Below are positions 24,840-32,983 of a stretch of 40,146 bases of DNA, piece after piece. Within the stretch, counting starts at the first letter, position 1, and each line of letters starts with the position of its first letter. The stretch is from positions 1 to 40,146 of IMG/VR virus record IMGVR_UViG_3300046804_001050; one strand, given 5' to 3'. The position numbers and the translations under genes are program-made. Source of the stretch: a virus. The notes under the pieces were generated by a model. That model ran no database searches, was not told where the DNA came from, and was given only the letters and a program-made list of their open reading frames with translations.

Positions 24840-24859
24840 GCCCCTGCCGAAGCAGGGGC
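24840..24859 (-). terminator. UUCG hairpin 1, after the coat gene
   Basis: On the - strand GCCCCTGC-TTCG-GCAGGGGC, then TTCTTGAAACTTTTTT. An 8-bp GC stem with a UUCG tetraloop and a T run a short way behind; placed 8 nt after the coat stop codon. Confidence 0.7.
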
Positions 24860-24867
24860 CGTCAAGG

Positions 24868-26023
24868 TTAGCCCCAAACGCGGCAGGCCATCTGCGGACG
24901 GATCACGCTGTAGCCGTACAGGACGTCTACGCGGCATGGCATACGGTCGTTGTTGATGTCGTATTGACGAACAACGCGTAAGCTGATGCCGTTGTGAACT
25001 GCGCGAGAAGCCATGTCAACGCCTTGTGGTAACAACAAGTCAGCAGTTGCAAAAGCAATCGCATCTTTGTGGTACACGAGGTTCTGAGCATAACCAGTAG
25101 AAGCAGAGCCCAAGAAGATGACGGCTTTGCTGTTACCAGGCAAAGAGTCAACCGTAGCAAGGGCATGAGCAGAAGAATAAACAGGAGCAACAGTGATGTT
25201 ACCAGCACCTGCGCCGCTGAGGGTCACATCAGCCAGTGCAACGAACTGGAACAGAGAACCAGTTGATTCACGGGTTTGTGGGTTGACAGCATAGCAGTCA
25301 GCAACAGTGAATACGTCACCAGTCTTAACAGTTGCAGAAGCACCAGCGCCAGTGATAGCGATGGTCGTTGCGCCTTCAGAAGTTACAGCAGCAGAAGTGC
25401 TACCACCAGTAGCAGTACGAGAACCCACGGTGAAGTTCTTGATCGACTGAGACATGTTGACTTCTTCCAAGCCCAAGATGCCTTCGCCCATCATGCCGTT
25501 CTTGAACTGCTTGCTGATGGTAGAAGTTGGGTTGAACAAGCCCTTCATGCCTTCAACCAAAGCGGCGTTAGCAGCTGGGTTGACGGTAGCATAACGAGGA
25601 GACATGCCAGCGGCATTTTCGTTCAGCTTCTGTTGAGCTTGCAACAGAACCAAAGAAGTGCCAGGCGTTGTGCCAGGAGTACCAACGCTGTTACCAATGT
25701 ACTTGAAAGCGTTAGCAACGTCGGCGTCCACAGAGGCAGCCAACTGGCTGATACGTGGCTTCAGCACGCGGTCAGCAAAGTCGTCCAACTGCATGGTCAG
25801 TTCGGCGCTGGTGAAGTTAATGCCGATGTGCTTTTGTGAAGAAACAGACAGCGTGGTGTACTGTTCGTTGTCATCCTGTGTTTGCAGGGCAGCACCGTCA
25901 GTAACAAGAGCGCGATCCGGCAAGCGGATACGCAGAGTAGAACCGATCTTAGCACCTTCAACAGCGAAGCTGTCGTCGTACTGACGGTTTACGTTACGGG
26001 TGATCACCAAGTTGTTCTCTAGG
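24868..26023 (-). CDS. Major capsid protein, P22 gp5-like, exon 2
   Basis: Codes for residues 19-402 of the coat protein. 'LENNLVITRNVNRQYDDSFAVEGAKIGSTLRIRLP' and 'HIGINFTSAELTMQLDDFADRVLKPRISQLAASVDADVAN' are clear marks of the P22 coat protein (gene 5) family, HK97-like fold. The frame is open upstream to 26082, but those codons (MTYSSPKGRFESNDFKRTFG) match nothing expected and lie in the 3' end of a group I intron. Joining GAT at 26775 to CCTAGAG at 26023 keeps the frame and gives ...TRKSLEI-LENNLV..., the expected coat N-terminus. Length 402 residues. Confidence 0.88.
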
Positions 26024-26774
26024 CCAAATGTTCGCTTGAAGTCGTTACTTTCAAACCGCCCTTTCGGGCTGCTGTACGTCACCGTACAGAGCAGACTATC
26101 TCTTCACCCATTTCTGGGGCTGTGCGCTTCCGGCCACTTGGCCGTACTCCCTTTCGGGATAGTCGTTACGCCTTCTGTTGGTGAGGACAAACGCCGCCGT
26201 TTTTGTATTTGCCGACTTGACAATTCATGCAAAGAACTTGGTATCCAGAAGGAAAGTTACACTTTCTAAGCCACATATAAAAAGCAGTTCCGCTACCTTT
26301 ATATTTACCTGACTTTCTTTCTTCTGCACCATCGTTATTCACGTGGTCAATCGACAAAAACATTCGCTCAGTCTCTCCGCAGCAGTTGCATTTGTAGCCT
26401 CCGTAGGCATCAAATACTTGATTTCTGCATCGGTCTTGGTTTCGTTTGGTTTTCGCTGATTCTGCTGCGCGTATTGCTGCAACTTCTTCAGAATTACCAT
26501 TCGCCAATTTCCGATTGCGCCAATTGCGAGCATGTTCACGAGATTTCTCTCTGTTTGCAGCTCGCCAATCGCGCATACGCTGATTGACTTTTGCTCGGTT
26601 ACGTTCCCGATACCTTGCGGCAGCTTTGCGGTTTTCCGCTTTGCGCCGTTCGGCATCATGACTATCTTCACTTTCAGCTTGGCTCGGTGTTTTCATGTAA
26701 TCATTATACATGACGTCCACCGAGTTCACACAGTTTTTTTCTTGGGGTTACCCCCAAGGGAGACCGATTAGTTA
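26024..26774 (-). mobile_element. Group I intron in the major capsid gene
   Basis: 751 nt on the - strand. P1: exon GGAGAT (26780-26775) pairs with intron GTCTCC (26764-26759), with a U.G wobble at the splice site as group I requires. P2-like hairpin CTTGGGG-GTAA-CCCCAAG (26758-26741). P7-like pairing GACTATC (26164-26158) with GATAGTC (26100-26094). Near the 3' end CTGTACG-GTGA-CGTACAG (26089-26072) and GCCC-GAAA-GGGC (26069-26058), both with GNRA loops. The last intron base is G. The HNH gene ends just before the P7 strand. Exact 3' site is inferred from frame, terminal G and protein conservation. Confidence 0.88.
26166..26711 (-). CDS. Intron-encoded HNH homing endonuclease
   Basis: 181 residues from the ATG at 26711, which has GGTGG 5 nt upstream; a GTG at 26729 would add six residues. 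The N-terminal third (20-70) is Arg-rich and helical, a likely DNA-binding arm. The HNH part: C108, C110/C111, 'FLSIDHVNNDG' (D122, H123), 'FYMWLRKCNFPSGYQVLCMNC' with C161 and C164, and 'GVCPH'. This is the zinc-finger HNH type usual in phage introns. It should cut intron-less coat genes near the insertion site and spread the intron. Its stop codon lies just before the catalytic core of the intron. Confidence 0.88.
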   Translation of the reverse strand: MYNDYMKTPSQAESEDSHDAERRKAENRKAAARYRERNRAKVNQRMRDWRAANREKSREHARNWRNRKLANGNSEEVAAIRAAESAKTKRNQDRCRNQVFDAYGGYKCNCCGETERMFLSIDHVNNDGAEERKSGKYKGSGTAFYMWLRKCNFPSGYQVLCMNCQVGKYKNGGVCPHQQKA

Positions 26775-26827
26775 ATCTCCAAAGACTTCCGGGTGATCAT
26801 GTCAATTGTCAATAATGAATTAGCCAT
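26775..26827 (-). CDS. Major capsid protein, exon 1
   Basis: Codes for MANSLLTIDMITRKSLEI (the last codon is completed by the first base of exon 2). MAN-LLT-DMIT is the conserved start of P22-type coat proteins of this branch. Preceded by a strong ribosome-binding site in GGAGGATAATTTAGATC. Without splicing, translation stops one codon later (AAC TAA), so unspliced mRNA yields only a 19-residue peptide. Confidence 0.88.
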
Positions 26828-26854
26828 GATCTAAATTATCCTCCAAAATAAAAG

Positions 26855-27643
26855 TTAGCGGTTGCGCTGCGCTTCCCACTTCTTAATCTGACGTAGTCTT
26901 TCGGCTTCAATCCACTCTGATGCTGACATGTTCTTAGTAGAACGTGGGTCAGTCGTATCGTAAGTTGGATTTCCTGAAGCCCTCGACGTTACGGGAGTAA
27001 TCGGCGGTGGTGCAGAAGTTGTACGTTTCACGGGTGGATCAGACGCTAATTTAGCCTCGATCCGTCCAATTTCTTTAGCCTGCAAAAAGGGCGACAGTTG
27101 GGAAATACGTTCCGCTTCTTTGGCGTTAGCACCGAGGTAGTAAGCTACATCAGGGCCAATGTCAGAGTTTTGGATCGTCTCAGCCATCACAGCCGTGATT
27201 TTAAGGGTAGGGTTATAGGCGACTTGTTCAAAGTCGTCGTACTTATCCCGTGCCTTTTCCTCAAGGTCGTGATACTGGTTCAGAGCTTGGGCGTGCTGCC
27301 GTTGGCGTTCCCGTTCTGCCAGCAGTTCTTCAGCCTTTTTGACGGCCAACGCTTCCGCGTAGGCTTCAGGGCTTTCAAACTGATCAGCAGGCGGAATCTC
27401 CTTTGGAGCTTGCTTGGCTTGCGTTTCGGCAAGTTTAGCGGCCTGTTCTCGTTCCCATTTGCGCTGTTCTCTTGCGAGGCGCTTACCAATGGCTGCGTCC
27501 AGTTCTTCTTGTGTGAAGGTCTTGGTCGCTTGCTCTACTGGTTTTTCTTCCGGCGTACTTACTTCTTCAGCTACAGGTTCAGCCGTCACAACCTGTTCTG
27601 GCGCGGAGTCTACTTCCGCTAGGGCTTGCACTTCATCAGTCAT
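26855..27643 (-). CDS. Scaffolding protein
   Basis: 262 residues. Acidic, disordered N-terminus (1-40), then a helical charged middle (EELDAAIGKRLAREQRKWEREQAAKLAETQ) and a basic C-terminal helix (WIEAERLRQIKKWEAQRNR) that would bind the coat protein, as in P22 gp8. Lies directly before the coat gene. In the P22 order it also sits between portal and coat, but here a tail cassette is placed between portal and scaffold. Confidence 0.85.
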   Translation of the reverse strand: MTDEVQALAEVDSAPEQVVTAEPVAEEVSTPEEKPVEQATKTFTQEELDAAIGKRLAREQRKWEREQAAKLAETQAKQAPKEIPPADQFESPEAYAEALAVKKAEELLAERERQRQHAQALNQYHDLEEKARDKYDDFEQVAYNPTLKITAVMAETIQNSDIGPDVAYYLGANAKEAERISQLSPFLQAKEIGRIEAKLASDPPVKRTTSAPPPITPVTSRASGNPTYDTTDPRSTKNMSASEWIEAERLRQIKKWEAQRNR

Positions 27644-27706
27644 TTTGATTCCAAAGAATCCCTGGTCAATCGGGCCAGTACAAGGGTTATTTACAGCAAC
27701 CCACGC

Positions 27707-27736
27707 TGTTTGTCAATAGGTTTTGGCGAGGAGGGA
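27707..27736 (-). pseudogene. Nine-codon remnant of the 30730 gene
   Basis: The - strand reads MLSLLAKTY and stop, behind the tailspike gene. This matches the start of the intact gene at 30969 (MLSFLAKLPYDKA), including the DNA around it (GCGAGGAGGGAGAGCAT against GCGAGGAAAGAGAGCAT on the + strand). It looks like the trace of a duplicated or exchanged receptor-binding module. Up to 27643 nothing else is seen. Confidence 0.6.
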
Positions 27737-27741
27737 GAGCA

Positions 27742-29658
27742 TTACCATATATCCTGTTGGAATTTAGAAGGATAATTTTCTCTTAATCCAGACAACGGAA
27801 GAATATATGCCCAAGCAAATTTGCGATTTTCGTCCGTATATCTTCCATACCAAGTTGCCGTAATATAAGTAGCAGTGCCTGGTGTTGTGCTTGGTAAAAT
27901 GTCAACAGAACCTGTATCACCACTTCCCCAAAATACTAATGGGGCTGCACTTGTAGTAAATGTTGCGCCGCCTTGAGCATCTTGCAATGTAGTAGTAACA
28001 ATTCTTCGCTTTGCAGTTCCGCTATCGCCGCCAATTATAGTTACTAAAGTAGTAGCTTGTGATCTATAATATTTTTTACCTAAAACTTCACCATTGGCAT
28101 CTGAAACTGTAACAAGGATGAAACTTAATATATCACGGTTAGGAACTGTATACGTATCATCAAAATATACAGGTATTGTTGCTTTAACATATCCAACACC
28201 AGCGCCAGGTGCTGTTTCACCAACTATTCTATAGTCAATATCTTTATATATTGATCTTTTATATTTACTAGTTGGTGGAGTAGAATCATAGCAAAATGCT
28301 TCTAATAAAGGATCAACCAGTTTATCTGTTTGAGCATTGTATATATTAGAAAAGCCCAATCGAGTAGCTTCATCTATAGTAATTGAATGGTATGTCAAAG
28401 TGCCTGGTACTGACGGAACAGGATAAGTTGTATTAGCTGTTCCGCTATATGTGCCAGCAGCATTAGCTGAAATTAACCCATCTGCACAATAACCGCCCTT
28501 TACATTGCGAAGATTTACAGATCCAGGATACCCTTGGATGTAGGTGACTAAGGGCTTTCCATTACCAAAATATACGGTGTCCTCAATCGTAATAGACGGC
28601 AATTTTAAGTATCCGCCAGTGATGCTGGTTTCTGCTGGGCCGGTTAAATTGTCATAGAACCAAATTAACGGGCGCGTACTTTCGGCTGAGAAACGGCAAT
28701 TTTTAATGTTTAAGAAACGCAAACTTCGTGCGTTTGAATCGCCGTTAGATGAATTGCAAACCATGTCAATCCAGCGAGAATTATTTACTGGAGATACTTG
28801 AATTCCGTGCGGGATAAAAAATGTATTTTCAATGGTTACATTGCCATCGCCAGAAAGATAAATTGGTGCGGCTAAAGAGTCTCTCTTGGCATATATCCAG
28901 CAATTTTTTATGTTCATTACATCTGTATAACCTTTAACAAATACAGTTGTATCAAAACAATACGTATCTTGAATATTTACTAATGTAGACCTAGAACTGG
29001 CATACGCAACAGTGTCAATAAAAGTTGTGTTATTTGCTGATTCGCAAGATTCTACTAATAATTCACCAAAATTGGTGTTTGATGAGTTAAAACTAATTGC
29101 AGTAGCAAAATATCCGAACATCATTTTTTTGAAAATGTTCTTTTTTGCTCCGCCAGTAAAATTAAACCCAATATTTGTTCCAGAAACAGTTGCACTTCCG
29201 TTGCCGATAATAACTGTACCTTGTTCTGCTTCAAAAATTAAACATGCTTGTCTATTTGTAAGCGCCGGTGCTGGAATTACAACACCGTTTGTTTGCGCAA
29301 TTTTGTAAACGCCATAAGGAAAATATACTCCAGCATATCCATTTGAAGATGTTCCTCCGTCTTGAGAATAAATTCTATAGCTTGTTTGTTGGCTTATTGT
29401 TATTGCATAATCCACTGCTGCCTGAATCGCAGCCGTATCATCCGTCACGCCATCGCCAACAGCACCAAAGTCCTTAACAGACACGGTCTCACGCAATTTG
29501 GTTTGCACGCTTGTAGTGACAGCACCCGTTCCAGCAGGTACGTATGGCATCGCAGCCAATGTCGTACGTACCGTTGTGCCGCTTTGCACAATCGGTACGA
29601 TCTCAGAGCCGGTGAGCGTTGAGGCGGGGTTCAGACCAGTTATACTTACACCAGACAT
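27742..29658 (-). CDS. Tailspike with pectate-lyase-like beta-helix
   Basis: 638 residues. N-terminal virion-binding part 'ISITGLNPASTLTGSEIVPIVQSG' (1-30), then 'VQTKLRETVSVKDFGAVGDGVTDDTAAIQAAVDYA' (51-85), the standard entry to a right-handed beta-helix of pectate lyase 3 type. The centre (90-440) has the Asn/Ile/Val ladder expected of the helix ('NIKNCWIYA', 'TIENTFFIP', 'LNIKNCRFS'). C-terminal 180 residues look like a beta-sandwich for trimerisation or binding. It probably degrades a surface polysaccharide. The first 85 residues are paralogous with those of the 30972 gene; the body is AT-rich, as expected of exchanged host-range modules. Confidence 0.8.
   Translation of the reverse strand: MSGVSITGLNPASTLTGSEIVPIVQSGTTVRTTLAAMPYVPAGTGAVTTSVQTKLRETVSVKDFGAVGDGVTDDTAAIQAAVDYAITISQQTSYRIYSQDGGTSSNGYAGVYFPYGVYKIAQTNGVVIPAPALTNRQACLIFEAEQGTVIIGNGSATVSGTNIGFNFTGGAKKNIFKKMMFGYFATAISFNSSNTNFGELLVESCESANNTTFIDTVAYASSRSTLVNIQDTYCFDTTVFVKGYTDVMNIKNCWIYAKRDSLAAPIYLSGDGNVTIENTFFIPHGIQVSPVNNSRWIDMVCNSSNGDSNARSLRFLNIKNCRFSAESTRPLIWFYDNLTGPAETSITGGYLKLPSITIEDTVYFGNGKPLVTYIQGYPGSVNLRNVKGGYCADGLISANAAGTYSGTANTTYPVPSVPGTLTYHSITIDEATRLGFSNIYNAQTDKLVDPLLEAFCYDSTPPTSKYKRSIYKDIDYRIVGETAPGAGVGYVKATIPVYFDDTYTVPNRDILSFILVTVSDANGEVLGKKYYRSQATTLVTIIGGDSGTAKRRIVTTTLQDAQGGATFTTSAAPLVFWGSGDTGSVDILPSTTPGTATYITATWYGRYTDENRKFAWAYILPLSGLRENYPSKFQQDIW
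29435..29505. repeat. 71-bp direct repeat, copy 1 (tailspike N-terminal module)
   Basis: Identical with 32389-32459 except for two bases. It codes for the segment QTKLRETVSVKDFGAVGDGVTDDT in both spikes. It could serve as recombination site for swapping spike bodies. Confidence 0.85.
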
Positions 29659-29699
29659 TTATTTGTACCTTAAAGAGTTACAGCCAATATATAAGGCAT

Positions 29700-30719
29700 T
29701 TAATTTGAAAAAATTAACACATTGCCATATAAGGCGTCTTGATCTGTTCTTACTTCTGTATACCCATCGCGCATAGTAGAGATGGTTAATGATGAGGCTG
29801 TAGGCGCACTAGCGATAGTAAACCAGCATCCTGAAGCACCTGGGTAGCCAGCACCAAAAACTACGCAATAATCAGCAGTAGAAAAAGGCGTTGTGAAATT
29901 TATTGTGTAATTTCCTACGCTATTTCTAGTTACTGAAGATACGTTATAACTTGATCTAATCGCGCCTGTTGTGCCGTTAAAATTTACCCATGCTTTTGAT
30001 ACTTTAGGGCTACTTTGCACATACGCAGTCGTTGCTATTTTTGTTGAATTGTCGCTGGTTGATGGACTGGCTGTCAGCGTAGAGCCTGTCGCTAACGTGG
30101 TTGTGCCAGAAGTCGTCATTGTGCCTGTAACATTTAACGTACCAGTCACATTACCAGCAACACTAAGCGTGCCGTTTAATGTCGTATTACCTTGTACTGT
30201 AGCTGCACCATTGAGCGTCGTTGTACCTGTTACTGACAATGCACCGCTGGCCGTGACGTTACCCGTCAGAGCAGATGGGCCTGCGACATTCAGGTTTGAG
30301 CCAATAGTTGCAGCTCCTGCAACGCCTAAATTAGTGCCATCAAACGTCAGATTTGTACCGCTAGAGAACGTACCAACGCTGTTGAAATAAACAACACCAT
30401 TATTTACGCCGGTCAGGTTTAATGACGACACCAGCGATGGGATATTGTCCCATGTGCCGATCAGCACATCGGAAGAATCTTTAAGTACAAATTTGGCGAT
30501 TGACGAGCTATTCACCCAGACTTCCGCAGGCACGCGGCCAGCTGAATCAAGGATAATAGGATTAGGATTAAGCGCAACTGCGCTACTGCTGGTGTAAGTT
30601 GTCAGCGGCGAAGTCGAACCTGCGGAGTAAGTATATAGTTTACCGCCGGACAGGATTGTGCCGTTGTTATCGAAGAACTGCCATCCAGCACCAGCAAAAA
30701 GCGAGAGAGAATAAGACAT
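29700..30719 (-). CDS. Tail fibre-like protein
   Basis: 339 residues. N-terminal 'LFAGAGWQFFDNNGTILSGGKLYTYSAGSTSPLTTYTSS' is a common phage virion-anchoring domain. Residues about 125-215 are short Asn/Gly/Thr/Val repeats ('LNVAGPSALTGNVTASGALSVTGTTTLNG') expected to form a triple beta-helix stem. 'SPSTSDNSTKIATTAYVQ' (about 218-235) is a well-known fibre linker before a C-terminal binding domain. No enzymatic motif. Lies between the two spike genes. Confidence 0.75.
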   Translation of the reverse strand: MSYSLSLFAGAGWQFFDNNGTILSGGKLYTYSAGSTSPLTTYTSSSAVALNPNPIILDSAGRVPAEVWVNSSSIAKFVLKDSSDVLIGTWDNIPSLVSSLNLTGVNNGVVYFNSVGTFSSGTNLTFDGTNLGVAGAATIGSNLNVAGPSALTGNVTASGALSVTGTTTLNGAATVQGNTTLNGTLSVAGNVTGTLNVTGTMTTSGTTTLATGSTLTASPSTSDNSTKIATTAYVQSSPKVSKAWVNFNGTTGAIRSSYNVSSVTRNSVGNYTINFTTPFSTADYCVVFGAGYPGASGCWFTIASAPTASSLTISTMRDGYTEVRTDQDALYGNVLIFSN

Positions 30720-30729
30720 TTAAGGTTCT

Positions 30730-30969
30730 CTATAATAAGGTTGATGCACAGACTAAAGCGCCCGCCATAGTTGCAACAAAATCCCAAAAGTCAGGGGTGT
30801 GTGAGTCACGGTGCAAATAATCGTAAATCTCTTTGCCAGAGGCAATTATACATACGGCCCAAAGCGAGTTGCCAGTGCCTAGCAGATGATAGCAAACAGC
30901 GAACAGCACTGAACCATATACATAGTGCAATGCTTTGTCGTAGGGAAGTTTGGCGAGGAAAGAGAGCAT
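30730..30969 (-). CDS. Small membrane protein in the spike cassette
   Basis: 79 residues from the ATG at 30969, which directly follows the stop of the spike gene; an upstream frame to 31026 lies within that gene. Two or three membrane helices: 'LHYVYGSVLFAVCYHLLG', 'SLWAVCIIASGKEIYDY', 'FVATMAGALVCASTLL'. The HY...G...FA and GKEIYD motifs are seen in a family of phage membrane proteins of unknown role (lysis or superinfection exclusion are options). A nine-codon trace of its start is found at 27707-27736. Confidence 0.65.
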   Translation of the reverse strand: MLSFLAKLPYDKALHYVYGSVLFAVCYHLLGTGNSLWAVCIIASGKEIYDYLHRDSHTPDFWDFVATMAGALVCASTLL

Positions 30970-30971
30970 TA

Positions 30972-32654
30972 TTATAAATCTATTGAAGCAAAACCTAATG
31001 CCGCAAACCCTGTATAAGCGTTCCAAACTGCGCCGGTTGGTTTCAATATTACAAAACGCGAGTTAATGTTTTCTAACACTACATTAAAAGACGCATTGCC
31101 TGACGCTGCTGTTCCTGAAGATGTTGTCACACTAGCAACAATAGACCCTGTACTCATTGCTGTCGTGTCTGGAACTAATACATCAAATGTCCCATATACG
31201 CCTGGTCCTACGCCGTTATTAAAATATGTGCCGTTTATTTTTACTGATTTAACGATTGCCCCGAAATCTATTACTACTTGCTGGGCCGCAGTAACAAATA
31301 TACCAATACGGGTAGAAAGTCTTGCAGGATAATATTCAATAGTTGCAGTAGATCGTGAATCTATCATGCTAATTATGGATGCTTTTAATTTATCTAATGT
31401 ATAACCATAACTTGTATTCAAAAAACAAAAGTAATTTGCTCTAGTCGATCTATCGTAAGGGATTGAAAATTGCATTACCGATTGAGCAGAACGTCTCAAT
31501 TTTGCAGTATTCTGAATACCTAACATTGTAGGATTAGTTTTATTTGCAGAATACATGAAAAATGCGCCATATCCTTGCATACGCTTTTTATACAGTAATG
31601 TACGCAATTTATTTGGTTCTGAAATATCTGTTGCCGAAGAACTAGATAAATAAGTTTCATACACAGGAATAATTCTATTTGCACCATATAACGGCGCAAA
31701 AGAACCTAATACCGCATAAGTATTCAGAGCATCTGTATCTGTCAAAACTGGATTATTGCTGTTTTTAGTTTGATAATATAAATCTATAAAAACAAAATCA
31801 TAATTAGGTGAAAGCGCAAAATTTGGGAAATAATCACCGTTTTCTGCGCAAACGCAAGGCAAATTTAATACGGCTTTTGAAGCTGTAATTGCTGCATCTT
31901 GATCCGCTAATGAAACGCCAGTGGCATTTGGCTCGTCAAATACATACCAGCCGATAAGATTTTCAACAGTATTAAATTGACTTATTCTTGTGGTTCTAAT
32001 TCCTGTATCTGTTCCATTATACACCCACAATAATACTCCTATGCCATGTGTAGCAAAGTTAGCAAAATCTTTTTTTGCATTAGCTACACGGGTAGAGTCT
32101 GTAGTTCCATTAAAATAATATATGACGTACGAAACACCGAGGCTTGCAATATCAGCTGCCGCGTTAACATCACCATCCAGTTCTTCGGTATAAACACCCC
32201 AACCGTTGTTAAAATTTTTATTTACGCTTTTTCCAGCAGCTTTTAAATTTGCATAATAAACGTCAACACTTGGAAATGTAATATCATTATACGCAAAAAA
32301 AGTGCCGCTAACGGAAGTTGTAACTAAATAACTTCCATAAGGAATATAAACTGGTTGCCCTGTAGCCGCTGCATTCGTAAATGCCGCAGTATCATCCGTC
32401 ACGCCATCGCCAACAGCACCAAAGTCCTTAACAGACACAGTCTCACGCAATTTGGTCTGTACAGTAGTGGCTACTGCGCCAGTGCCTGAAGGCAAATATC
32501 CGACTAAAGCTGATCCATTAGTTTCAGCTAATGGATTTAACATGTTATCTACAGTCGTCTGTGACGTCACGCCACTCTGAACAATAGGAACAAGCTCCGC
32601 GCCTGTGAGCGGCGTGGAGGCAGCAGGAAGGCCGGAGATTTTGACGTTTGCCAT
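30972..32654 (-). CDS. Tailspike with putative TIM-barrel glycoside hydrolase domain
   Basis: 560 residues. N-terminal 'ISGLPAASTPLTGAELVPIVQSG' and 'QTKLRETVSVKDFGAVGDGVTDDTAAF' are paralogous with the 27742 spike. From about residue 125 the sequence is not a beta-helix. It reads like an alpha/beta barrel: 'NNGWGVYTEELDGDVNAAADIASLGVSYVIYY', 'HGIGVLLWVYNG', 'NLIGWYVFDEPN' (D240/E241), 'YDFVFIDLYYQ', 'RIIPVYETYL', 'GYGAFFMYSA'. A hydrophobic strand ending in FDEP with a preceding GWY is characteristic of many clan GH-A type glycosidases. The last 150 residues look beta-rich. I infer a surface-glycan hydrolase; specificity unknown. Confidence 0.7.
   Translation of the reverse strand: MANVKISGLPAASTPLTGAELVPIVQSGVTSQTTVDNMLNPLAETNGSALVGYLPSGTGAVATTVQTKLRETVSVKDFGAVGDGVTDDTAAFTNAAATGQPVYIPYGSYLVTTSVSGTFFAYNDITFPSVDVYYANLKAAGKSVNKNFNNGWGVYTEELDGDVNAAADIASLGVSYVIYYFNGTTDSTRVANAKKDFANFATHGIGVLLWVYNGTDTGIRTTRISQFNTVENLIGWYVFDEPNATGVSLADQDAAITASKAVLNLPCVCAENGDYFPNFALSPNYDFVFIDLYYQTKNSNNPVLTDTDALNTYAVLGSFAPLYGANRIIPVYETYLSSSSATDISEPNKLRTLLYKKRMQGYGAFFMYSANKTNPTMLGIQNTAKLRRSAQSVMQFSIPYDRSTRANYFCFLNTSYGYTLDKLKASIISMIDSRSTATIEYYPARLSTRIGIFVTAAQQVVIDFGAIVKSVKINGTYFNNGVGPGVYGTFDVLVPDTTAMSTGSIVASVTTSSGTAASGNASFNVVLENINSRFVILKPTGAVWNAYTGFAALGFASIDL
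32389..32459. repeat. 71-bp direct repeat, copy 2 (tailspike N-terminal module)
   Basis: Partner of 29435-29505, with two mismatches, at the same place of the reading frame of the other spike. Confidence 0.85.
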
Positions 32655-32659
32655 AATTT

Positions 32660-32965
32660 TTAAGCGTAGTAGCTGACGTTAAGGATCGCACCAGCAGATT
32701 GCTGAATAAACTGAATCTTTGTTAGGTCGCCATCGTAAATGAAAGTGACGCCCACTGCTAGTGGCATCCCGCGAGTAGAAGACAACGTACTTTCGTCGTC
32801 CAACCAGCGTACACCTGCCGTTTCAGCAATAATGACTGCCATTGCAGGCTTACAAGCTAAACCTTGTTTGTCAACGGTAGGCACAGTCAGGCTAGTTGCA
32901 GAACTCAATGAAGTGATCTGTTGATAACCTAAACGTGTAGTGATTGTTTTGAGTCCGGCAGACAT
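32660..32965 (-). CDS. Small virion-region protein, unknown
   Basis: 101 residues, beta-rich, few charges ('YQQITSLSSATSLTVPTVDKQGLACKPAMAVIIAETAGVRWLDD...GVTFIYDGDLTKIQFIQQSAGAILNVSYYA'). A small beta-barrel or decoration-like protein is likely; homologues stand near portal or tail genes in other phages. Lies directly before the glycosidase-like spike gene. Confidence 0.6.
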   Translation of the reverse strand: MSAGLKTITTRLGYQQITSLSSATSLTVPTVDKQGLACKPAMAVIIAETAGVRWLDDESTLSSTRGMPLAVGVTFIYDGDLTKIQFIQQSAGAILNVSYYA

Positions 32966-32983
32966 AATAAAAACCTCTTAAAA

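Noticed and set aside
25276-25984. Open frames on the + strand opposite the coat gene
   Set aside because: Shadows of the coat gene with low-complexity Ser/Thr/Arg content and no start signals.
26024-26082. Coat protein start at 26082 (MTYSSPKGRF...)
   Set aside because: These codons lie in the 3' part of the group I intron; the conserved N-terminus is found in exon 1 at 26827.
27742-32654. Diversity-generating retroelement in the receptor-binding region
   Set aside because: No reverse transcriptase and no template/variable repeat; the only repeat (71 bp) codes for the constant N-terminal module.
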